The translations under genes were made by a program, and so were the position numbers. From Sipunculus nudus (Eukaryota; Annelida; Sipuncula; Golfingiida; Sipunculidae), in NCBI GenBank assembly GCA_026874595.1, contig CM049312.1, positions 53,821,429-53,885,428 on the forward strand: a stretch of DNA of 64,000 bases. The letters are read 5' to 3'. The notes under the pieces were generated by a model. That model was not told the origin of the DNA. It made no database searches and saw only the letters and a list, made by a program, of their open reading frames with translations. Shown here piece by piece: positions 12,069-23,800 of this stretch. Within the stretch, counting starts at the first letter, position 1, and each line of letters opens with the position of its first letter.

Positions 12069-13160
12069 CTACAATACGGTTAGTCGACAAGCGACTACGT
12101 GTATCCGCAAAAATCAGAGTGGAACGGCTGAAGTGAGGCATGGATTGAGTGGCAAGGGGAAATAAGAGTGAGGTGTGTTGCATATTAGCATGGATGTCTG
12201 CAGCCGAAATGTGTATGTAGGTTGCGCCACCTTCCACAGATCCAGAAAGCTGTCCATGTTGTATACATATGCAAAATTTTAGGCAGAAAAGTCGAACCAC
12301 TTCATGTATATGAGTGATTTTATCCCACAGCAGACAAAAAGACGGACTTGTGCAAAAATGGTGGCAGGTGGCGCCACCAATTTTGTGTATGATTAAGAGC
12401 TATGGGAGATCTATACACCTGTAAAATTTTGTAAAAAGTCCTGAGATGTAAGCCTGAATGTCTGCAGCGTTTACATAAATGTAAACACCTGCCAAAAAAT
12501 CGAGAAAGCTATCCAAGATGTATAAACACGCAAAATCTTTAGGCAGATTTTAGCCCACGGGAGACAAACAGACGGACGCTGTGCAAAAATGGTTGCAGGT
12601 GGCCCCTCCAGTTTTGTGTATGATAAAGAGCTATGTGAGATCTATACACATGCAAAATTTTGGCCCAGTCAGTCAAATGGGTCCCAATATATGAGCTTGG
12701 ATGTCTGCAGCGTGAACGTGAATGTAGGTGGCGCCACCTGTTATAAAATCAAGAAAGCTATCCAGGATGTATACGCATGCCGAATTTCAGGTGAATTAGT
12801 CAAACCCCTGCAGAGATATGAGTGATTTTAACCCAAGGCAGATCAATAGAGGGACACTGTGCAAACATGGTATGTTATAAAGCTATCAAAGGGCTACATT
12901 TGTAAAAAAAAATTCCTGATCGGTCAAACGGTTTCAGAGATATTTGGGTTTATGTGTGGAAACAGACGCACAAATGGACGCTGGGCAGAGGTCAACGCCA
13001 ATTGGTTAGGCACCAGTTCACATGTGATCCGATAATTGGTTTAAGTTTCGGAAAAATCCGTAGTCTCAGAGGAGATCTCCGGAAACGAACGCGGCGGCGG
13101 CGGCGGCGGAACCCGGTCAAAAACATAGTATCCGCAAAACGAAGTTTTGCCGGATACAAT
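12069..13160 (+). mobile_element. Core-repeat element A (pearl/Helentron-like, non-autonomous)
   Basis: 5' end ACTACAATACGG then GTCGACAAGCGACTACGTGTATCCGC; middle made of two alternating monomers of about 150-160 bp, each opening with GGTGGCGCCACC (perfect palindrome) or a decayed form; 3' end with a CGGCGG run, then a hairpin at 13128-13157 (GTATCCGCAAAAC / GTTTTGCCGGATAC, one bulge) and AAT. The 5' subterminal TATCCGC matches the hairpin arm. No helicase or Rep protein frame. This layout resembles bivalve 'pearl' repeats, known as non-autonomous Helentron relatives; the family call is inference. Confidence 0.7.
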
Positions 13161-14221
13161 AAATAGGATTGATTTTCTTTAACAGGTACATTCCATGCCT
13201 GTGGCCTGATTCTATTGGACAAAAGACGCGATGATTGCTGTTTTGATATGAACCTTTTCAGCAGACGACCATTTATACGCATGACTCTGGGAAAGGTAAT
13301 TACACCAAAGAATTGAACAGGGCATTTTAGTCAGAAGTTCTGGTGCCTTAACCACGTTTCTGACTTTACCAAGGGCCGTACTTTGTAAACAAATTTATCT
13401 AAACTAAGCGTCTTGACCCATGCACTACCAACTTTGACATTTTTTGTTCACTAAAGCGCCCTAATGGGAGTGTGCTTCGTGGAAAATGTGTTCAACACAA
13501 CAGATGAAATCTCATCATCAACATTTTCGACAAGAAAAGCTTTCAAACCATTTATTTTATTTCTTACTGAAACCTGAAAGACACTTCTGTAAAAAATATT
13601 TATGCTGAAATGTTATATTTATCATTACAGTAAATTTTAAACAAAATATAAAAACTAGGCAGAACTTGTATTATACGGTAAGGGCATTAAAACTCTATGA
13701 AGTCGCATGTTGCTCTGATCTCTCTCTCTCTCACACACACACACACACGTACATGTTCATTAGAAGCAAGACCATTTAGCGTAAGCACATAACCCGACCA
13801 GAATTTTCTTTTGTTAACATTGGTTTGTTTTTTTCTATTTAACGATGTAACGAAATGTGACAAAATTTAAAAATAAAACAAAAGAGACGAATAAATAAAC
13901 ATATATATGTATATATATATTTTATTCATATTAAAAACGAAATACTCAAAATATATACATATTTATATATAAAAACAACAGCATCCCATCATAAATAAAT
14001 TTGCGGGCCTCTTGTGTATAAAAATATATCATATGTTTCTCAAAGGTTCACGCGATCAACTTTTTTCCTTAGTATACGTTTAAGTCACATCCGCTTTCTT
14101 TCTTCAGAGGAATGTGATGTTAAATGTCAGTGTAATTGGGGAACACTGGCGGGTGTAAATTAAGTAGAGTTTACACTGACTAAGTACAGTATACACTGAC
14201 CATATTTTCATATGTTAAATT

Positions 14222-14227
14222 TTTATT
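14222..14227 (-). terminator. Candidate polyadenylation signal of SLC13 copy 1
   Basis: AATAAA on the minus strand about 150 bp after the stop codon; further AATAAA hexamers at 14247 and 13921. Which one is used cannot be told from sequence. Confidence 0.4.
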
Positions 14228-14375
14228 ATTCCAATATGGAATTACTTTATTTATATCACAGTCAGTCGTCCTACAAAACATACATTTATATATTACTATA
14301 TGTGCTGGTCACATGGTTCTGTGGAATTTTAGTATCCGAATCCTCGTTGGTTCATCGTTGCCACCTTCATCGTAA

Positions 14376-14531
14376 TCACATGACTGTGGTCATCTCCACT
14401 GGAGCCATTGTTGTGTTCGCAGTGTTGGACCAAGGAAGTCTGTTGAAATCAAACATGGCAATCCCCCACGTATGCGTTGCCACGGTAACCACAAATACCG
14501 CGATAACGTTCAAAAAGGCACCCGCTTTCAC
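14376..14531 (-). CDS. SLC13 copy 1 coding exon 14 (last)
   Basis: 51 codons plus TGA, phase 0, acceptor CACAACAG. Encodes the last membrane span ([21 protein letters not shown]) shortened here to [18 protein letters not shown], then AMFDF and a short tail with an N-glycosylation sequon NTT, as is typical of the extracellular C-terminus of this family. A long-TIR element sits about 50 bp upstream of the acceptor. Confidence 0.92.
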   Translation of the reverse strand: MKAGAFLNVIAVFVVTVATHTWGIAMFDFNRLPWSNTANTTMAPVEMTTVM

Positions 14532-14758
14532 CTGTTGTGGAAATGAAATATAGTTTGACGTTAAGTGAAGTAGTTTTTTTTAAGGAAGTGTCTATAGTCA
14601 GCCGACAATGTAGACACTGTCGGCTGCCTAGACAGTCCACACTCCACCCACTGCGCAGCCGACAATGCTTATACTGATATCACCAAGTGTCAGCTGCCTA
14701 GATGTGTGACATTCTAGACCTAGTAGCTATTTATTTATTAGAACTTTTATTGTACAAA

Positions 14759-14830
<72 letters not shown>

Positions 14831-16723
14831 CATAGCAAATATGACACTGAGATATAGTATGGTCTGGTTACATATACTTAACCATACATTAAGGTAATGC
14901 TCAGGACTGGTTTCATTCCCAAAAATTGATGCTTTTGCAATGAAAGGTATACTTTATATTCAAATTAAATTAAAAAGCTTATAAATTCAAACATATTCCT
15001 CCAAAACAAAGTTTATATTTAACAAAATGTAGAAAATCTCCTTAGTTTCAGAAAATGTATACTTTAAAGGGCCTAAGGCATAAGATTGTTCAATGCCAAG
15101 GAAAAACTGAAATAAAGTCAGGTCATGTGGGGCGACCAGTCCTGCAACCTTAAATCAGAATGGACTATATTTTTATATTTGCGGCCACCATGGACACCTG
15201 CATACATGTACAAGGGATGTGTATTTTATTTCAGGGTTAAATGACTTATTAGAACACCGCTTCTTAGAACCAGCAATGGTTTTAGAATCCCATTTCCACA
15301 ATCTGACATGATTGGATTTTTGTTACAGATTTAACTTTTGTCTCCAAATCACAAAAAAAAGAGGGAAATCCATCCCCAAAAGAGATTTTGACTGCCATGG
15401 TGCTGACAAGCCACTATTAACTATCCTTCATTTCAAACTTTTATTCTATGTGAAGCCCTAAAGACCAACATATATTCAGTGACTAATCACTCACCAGGAA
15501 CTCAGAATCGGTTCTCTCACCACTACTGATCTATGGAATCATTGATGTACCTGATGCCAAACCATTAAGCTAATAAACACCCACATTAACATCAATGGAT
15601 CATCAAAGGGGTCTAGTGCAAAAAAAACAAACACACAATAAACTGTGTACACTGCATAAATCATCTAACCTGGTCAGTCAATGAAATGCAAATACATGCT
15701 TTTGAAATACATGTAGTGTAGGTGTATGTATTCTAGTGCATTAGAATTTAATTTTTACCATATTTTTATAATTAAATTACATGAAATGTGGTGCTTCATT
15801 TATTGTTTTCATTTTTCAAGTTAAAAATCCAACCCTGTTACCTTTTTTTCTTAATTAAGCAAAATTTTACTAACTATTACTACTAGGTCTAGAATGTCAA
15901 ACACCTAGGCAGCTGACACTTATAGTGATATCAGTTAAAGCATTGTCGGCTGCGCAGTGGATGGAGTGAGGACTGTCTAGGCAGCCAACATTGTCGGCTG
16001 CCTAGACAGTCCAGGGGTCTGTCACTCCGCAGTCGGTGTCTGCTGCCTAGACACTTCCTTTTTTTAAAAGGCATGGAGATGTAAGAGTTCTTTCACAAAT
16101 TAACCAGGTGATGTTCGGATCTCTTTTGTTTTATGGTCAGGGGTTAGGAACAGTCCATAACATCAACAAACATTATCTAGAAGTAGCCCGTGCAACATCA
16201 ACGACAAGTGTTAACATCAGCGGCCAAAAATTAAAATTGGAGATGTATTAGGCACAGTACTGAATCTGCATATAACAATACTTTGTAACTAATAATAATA
16301 ATAATATAATTATCATTATTATTACTATTATTAATATTATTAATTTTATTATTATTATTTATATCATTATAATTATTATTGTTGTTATTATTATTATATG
16401 GCTATTATTATTATTATTATTAGACCTATTACTATTATATTTATTATTATTATTATTAATTTTATTATTATTATTATTAGGCCTATTACTATTATATTTA
16501 TTAAAATTATTATTATTAATTTTATTATTATTATTATTACTATTATTATTATTATTATTATTAGGCCTATTATAATAATGATAATAATAATAATAATTAT
16601 TATTATTATTTTTTTTAATATTATTATTATTGTTAATTTTATTATTATTATTTTTTTTTATAATTAATATTATTATTATTAATATTATTATAATTATTAT
16701 TGTTATTATCATTATTATAAGGC

Positions 16724-16772
<49 letters not shown>

Positions 16773-16832
16773 ATTATTATAATTATTATTGTTATAATCA
16801 TTATTATAAGGCTTTTATTATTAATTTTATGA

Positions 16833-16868
<36 letters not shown>

Positions 16869-19800
16869 CGTGTTTGTTGTTTGGAAATAAACTGTACGTA
16901 CCATGTCAAACACCGTCACTCTGCCGAATGAGAAGGTTATGGCGTTAGGTGGTGAACCGCTCGGCAACATGTACGCAAACGAGGTTGAAATGGCCACGGG
17001 CAGCATCAGGTACAGAGGATTTTTACCGATTGTCTCAGCCTACAAAACAATGACATCACATTTTACCTCACGATATTACACTATCTTCACAAATGTAAAA
17101 AAAACTTGTACCCGTTTCCAATGGATCATTGAACATTTTTAAAGAATTATATAGGTCATGCAATTTTTCCAACAGTGTCTTCTGTCCTTATTCATGAATG
17201 CTGACCTGACATATATATAAGGCACGGATGCACAGATGAAACATCAGCATAACCAGTTGATCAAATGATTCTGTATTAAATGTTTTTCTTTTACTTCTGT
17301 TTATCATTTTTTGTCTTAACAATTTCAATACATCAACAATCCGTTCATCCCATGATATTAAAATAAAATGCACAATTGACCAACTGGTGATGCCTCTCAG
17401 CTGACTGGCGTGTCGGCATCATCTCTAATACTAGATATTTTTAAGCGTTTGGTACTTGTTTTTCTCAGGGCAATGTAAATAAGCCTATAATTAATGCAAA
17501 TGTGGTCATGGTGACCTAATCACCCATGTGGAGATCCAATGACGACAATGTCTGCCCGGTAACACATCTAAGTTTCGTACATTTATGTAAGCATGTAATC
17601 TCCAAAATACATGTTAAAAATTGGAAAATACGATTACAGATATACAAATACTGATTGTACCACCAGTCATCATCACCTCTTAACACTGTTATGATCAATT
17701 GAATGCAATGTTTCTGGCAGTATATGAGCCAGAGTTGTTATATGGTCACAAAAATAGAAGGAAAATGCATACAAAAATTAGAAAAATACAGGCGGCGCCA
17801 CTAGTCTCAAGCAACTGATGAAACAAAGTGGTTTCTAGATATTCTCTCTACGAAAGTTTGCGATAAAACCCTGGGACATTTAAACATAATATATGTGTTT
17901 ACATGATAAAAGACTGACCAGAGACGCCATGATTGGGAGAACGATGTTGGCGGCGGCCGGGTTACTTGTAACCTCTGTCAGCAAGGCGACGAGAAAACAC
18001 AAGAGGAAAACCATGACGAAACCTGGCAGGTGTCTCACGAAGGTCAGCTGACTGGCAATCCATTTCGACAGACCCGATACCTGTGTGAACATAAACGTAC
18101 GGGGCACATCATAAAACAAAAATAATACAATCCAAATGGAAAACATTGTTAATTTTATCTATTGGGTCTCCGGGAGGAACAATTTAGATCTATGCTTTTC
18201 CCTGGATGCATGGAAACGCAAATCGCCGGTTTTAATCAGGCGGAGACGTCTGATAGCCTGTATATATAAATCAGGGTCGATCATCTCCGTTATATAAGTC
18301 AAATCTTTCAATATTTTGACTCAAAAGGTTATTTAACAATGGGTATTGGGTACTAACTGTAAAATAACGGGGTAAACCTCACGGCTAAATACTCTTGTAC
18401 AGTGATTATACTTAAAGATAAAAAAAAACAATTACAGATTCACTTGTCTAAGATGAAGTATTTGAGAACTGATTAAATTTAACGAAATGCAGTATTGTAT
18501 TAGTTATCGAGAGAGAGAGAGACAGAGAGAGAGAGATACCATGGCCGCATTTGCCAATGCAAAGCCTCCTCCAAGCAGAAGAATAATGGTCCACGGCATT
18601 TTACTCTGAAAGTATTTCCAGTTTAACAGCGGCGGGGCTGGTGCACGAGGGTTCTTATCTGAAAACAGATAAACATATTGGCAAAGACAAATTTACGTGG
18701 AAATACAAGCATGCAGTATTTTGGAAGAAGTATGAAGAAAGAATATTAAAAATATCTTTTACTGATGAGACCAGGCATCCGTGCAAAAGAAACTGCCACA
18801 GAAGTTAAAAATGACGCTTTTTACAGAAGAGTTTTGTTTTCAAATTTGCTGTATTATTATTAATAATACATTTACCAGGAAACGTGTTTATTGTATTCTG
18901 CCAAAAATCCAAAGTAATACACATGAATTTCTAAAATAATAATGGAAACAACAAGTACTCACCGTTGCCAAGTTTCCATGGCCACCTGGACGGAAAGATA
19001 TGGAGCAATACGATAATGAACACGGCAGGGACGGCGTCCGACGTGAACCTTCAAACATGAGAAAGAAGGATATTAACAATCATATCTTTTTCTTACTCTA
19101 GAGTTAACGTATTTAAACCTGTGTTCGTCTGTCCGTCTCTTTTATGTATCCACACAGTATCCACGCAGTAAATTACAATGATATTTTGGTGGACCACGGG
19201 CAAAAGAACAATATATTAAATCTCCGAATGGATCGATTTAATTTTGGGGCAGAATAAATGTGGATGCAAGCGCTGGTTTTGGTGGATGTGTGCGTCCCTC
19301 GAGTGCTTTCTAGTTTATTTTGAGTTATCCCCTGCGGGCCACTGTTACATGAAAAGTTTCTTTACGTATCTTTGGAAATCTTCCTTGCGTCTCAAATTTG
19401 ACCACATACTCATGAATGTTCTGTTGAATGTATTTTCTTGTTTGACGCATAGAAATATTATATAGTGTCGACTAATGAGCGATAAATGACATAATGACTC
19501 CTTCCATTCTAAATTTTTTTTAAAATCTGATCTCGTGTGCATGACGTGTGCCGTAGGAGGTTGTATTTACGAATTACGCTTCGTTAGTAACATAAGACCA
19601 ATTTACCCTGCAGGAAAAGCCCTTGACCACCCGGGCATGAACCCCGGCTCCCGGAAAAACCACAGCAGTACAAGTACTACAAAAAACACTATCACTGCCA
19701 CTTCCTCGAACCTGTAACAATAAAGTTAAAAAACATAACATTTGAATGCTAAATTGAACCTTCATAAGACAACATGCCGTCACAGCTGACAAGATAAACC

Positions 19801-20249
19801 CTGAACCAAAAGGCTAGTGACAGTCTACTTCAAGAAGTAAAGAAACCGGGCTGACGGGTCGCCTCGAATGTAAGTATCACGTGCGCACCCTCTCTCTCTC
19901 CCTTACACACACTCTGAGAGTGTTTTCCACTGATGATACCTCCATCCAACGCACAAAGAATATCAAAAATAACAATTTTTTCCGGTCTCTGTCATCAGGA
20001 AAACTACTCCATATTTGAATAATGTTTGGGGTGTTCGATTGATCCGCAACTCAACATTGCATTGATTACTCTTGAATCATAAGTGTGTATATGTGTGATT
20101 ATGTGTATTTGTTATTCACAGAAGACAATGCTATACTGGACTTACCGGACTGGACCAAGTCTGTTGTACTGGTCACGGATCACTTTTTTTATGGCTTCCT
20201 CCTTCTCAGGATCTCCTTTCTTACAGCATTGAAACATCTTCCTGTAAAC

Positions 20250-20307
<58 letters not shown>

Positions 20308-20802
20308 GATGAAGAAAAACAACACGTTAAATTCACTTCAGACTGTTTTACCGGATGAGACCCGATCCTCAGTTGAATGTTGTTAGAATGACGCTAACGG
20401 CATGGTTTGTAAAGCCGAGGCTTTGCGAGATAATGAGATTATGCTTTGTGCGTATCCGGGAGAGCAAGTGAATGACTGGCACATGTTGATACTATTGTCC
20501 TCGGGGGGCACAATAGGATGAGTCGGGGTACATGTGCGATGCTGGAACATAACAGGGGGAAGAGGTTATTATTATTTTTATTTTTATATATTTTTATTTA
20601 TTTCAAAGGTATTTATCAGGATGCCCATTCAGCACAGTATGCTGATTTTCAATAGGTGATATAAAAATACACATACAATATAATAGGCAAATGTATATTA
20701 CATTCATCCCATGTGGGCTCGACTCGACAAACTCACCAATCATGAGGTGGTGGCAACGCCATGTCCCTCAACACTGCAAAAAATGACACAGCAGCTACCC
20801 GA

Positions 20803-20866
<64 letters not shown>

Positions 20867-23800
20867 ATGATCTGCATGGCTTCCTGGTCCTTAAATTACA
20901 GGTAAATATGAGACCGGAAGTGACGTACCTCGGTCCGAAGAAGACAAGAAGGAGCCATATATATGTGAGGACTGCGATGATGAAGGATCCAGGCAGGGCG
21001 AACACCATCCAGTTGCTGAAGTTTATGGGCGACGGAAGGCCTCTAGATGCCCACAAACTTAAAAAAAACACACGCACACAAAGAGTAAGAGGTAGGTTTC
21101 AATATCCTGATGATTTATTTCTTAATGAAGCAGTCACATATACAGACGAGTATTATACCCTTTGTGGTAATATTAATTCCCTGGGCAGATTAATCTTTAT
21201 TATACAACGTTTGATGAATATATCAAGCGGTTTTTTATGTATATAAATTACTGCTTAAATATAACTAACAAATATAAAATAAACGTCATAGATTACATTT
21301 TTCTGAAGGGTATTTAAAAAGCTGAAGGCAGTCATGTTAATGTATGGCATGAAGTCCCTGTTTTTAAGTTTAAATATAGGTAATAAAGGGTGCTGAAATC
21401 AAACCTATTGAATGCCAAACTCGGAAATTACTCATTGTAAAGTTCATTATATGTCGAAAATGGCAGTGTATATTCATTGTGTGCCGAAATACACAAACTG
21501 TCAGTATACCATAAATTTACATAATTAGCTTTCAAGTTTGTGATTTAGGTGAAATATAACATTCAAGGCTGAGGCTTTTACTTAATATCACCAATTTAGC
21601 ATTTATAAAAAAGTCCTTTTTATGTGCATTTTCTTACATTTTGGATATATGGTGATGATGTATTTCATTAATGGTGACATATACGTAGATCTCAATTAAT
21701 CACTGGTTTATTTACAATGCACAGCTTTATATCTGTGTTTCACGGATACTAAGCCATATCCACACTTGGTTCGCATCTAGATAGGATTATACTACACCGG
21801 TTTAGTAGTCCCCTTTCGTCCGCTGTGTTGTTCACTTTACATAATTCTAAATCGGTTATTTCAATAAAACATGAGTTTGCTGTCCGTACTTGATTGTAAA
21901 CCCAATTTGCTGTGCTGCAAAAAGTTATATTTCGGGGGAAGGACTGGGTCACCTGACCATGGTAGTTAAACTGAAGCAGACTAGAAGAGGATTTGCCTGT
22001 ACGCAAGGGACACGGGTTTACTGTAAACCGGAATCAAGAAAACCGAAATACTGCAATAAACTGACCTCATACGGAATAGTGACCTAGTGCGGACAGAGTA
22101 AACCGGTTCACGATCTGGTTTATCTGCCAGTTAAGATATTCTTGATATGTAAACCTTTGTATCATAAAACTTTTTATTATTATTTTGCGGGCTGGAAACT
22201 TGAAACATGCGGGCGGGGCGGGTGCGGGCTGAAAGAAAATTTTGCGGGGCGGGTGCGGGCTAAAGAATTGAAACTGCGTGGCGGGCTGAATTTTTTCTTT
22301 GATGCGGCTACGGGCTGACAGGGCATGATGCGGGGCGGGTGCTGGTTCAATGTTTCGGCCTGCGCAGGGCCCTAGTGCGGATACGACCTGAGGTAACTCA
22401 CGCGTCCACTTGGCCCTTCAGGACGAGGTTGGGAGCGGCCCCGGTCAGCGTGGCTGTACCTCCAGCGTTAGCGGCGTAACACACACACAAAGTAAACGCC
22501 TTACATATCCGCCGCAGGCCTCCCGAGGCTTCCCCCCTGTCTTTGGTCTCTCTGATGCTAATGCTGGAGTTACTGGACTCAATGTTCAAAATAGTAGAAT
22601 CAGTTGATCTGAAAATAAAGATGACAAAATTAAGAAGGATAACCAAATGCTGTTAGTTTAGGTTAGGTTGGTAAAACTAGGTTAATTGTCATAGTAATGT
22701 TGTTGTTAGGGAGACGTAATTATTTAGTCAATATGGCATATATATCAGAGTTCCAACCTGACTCCGAAAGAAATATAGTAATTTTATGGGAGCTTTGGAG
22801 GATTATATGGGAATTTTTATAAATTTCAGCCAGAATTATTGTAAAAATGTTTTACTGAACAATCGTGTTTTACTCGGTTTCTTTCCATGACTAATATTGA
22901 TATCTTTATAAATGGTTAAAATAGCTTACAAGTATGTGTACAGTTTTACAAAAGAGCTGAATGTTTTCAATGACAGGAGGTCTAAATAATTATAATTATT
23001 TAATATTAACAATTTGAATATTGTTACGCAGTGAAAACAATATAGGAAATTATAGGAAATAAAGGCCTAAATGCTGAGAAATATAGGAAATTATTGGAGA
23101 CACTTTATTTCATAGGAAAATAGAGGAATATTCCAGTATCTGACGTCAATTACCTAAAGATAAAACCTTTAACCGTTTATAAAAATAGACCAGAAAAAGC
23201 AGATCAAACTGTAAACTGCAGGCTGTTTATGTTGTTTCTACATATATATAGCATGTGGGCGAGCCCGACAATATAACCCAAACACATCTGACACGGAAAC
23301 CTGAAGGCAAGTCAAACCAACCAAAGTTTTGCAAAGGGTGTTTGGCAACTAGGGATTTTTCAACTTATGCAAAGATGAAACTAACCACCTTGGAATACAT
23401 TTTGCTGTTTGTCAACATTGGCGCATGCGAAAAAATAATTTTTGTAGCTGGAATTAATATAGTTCATTAATATCTATGCAGAGTTAGCCAGAAATCACAT
23501 CAATTCTACAAATACGGCAACTGAATATATTGCTTTAAACATAGGTCAGGAAAGGACGAGAAGGCAACCTCAAATAAGGGCGGCCAGTAGTGAGACGCGG
23601 GAAAGTCTAGTAGCATGACATCGTGGAAATTGCATGCTTAATTATCTGAATCCGTCGTACTCTTGGTAACAGGAAGTTCCATTATGGTTGTTGACTAGAC
23701 TGGGTCAAGGTATTTTCGTCCCTGTAGATGGAGATGACAAATTATGGGTTAGAGTATAGGTGTTAGAATATTAAAGGTGTAGTATTATAACCTCTGTGGT

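Noticed and set aside
16359-16712. Long Asn/Ile-rich open frames
   Set aside because: They are translations of the (TTA)n microsatellite.
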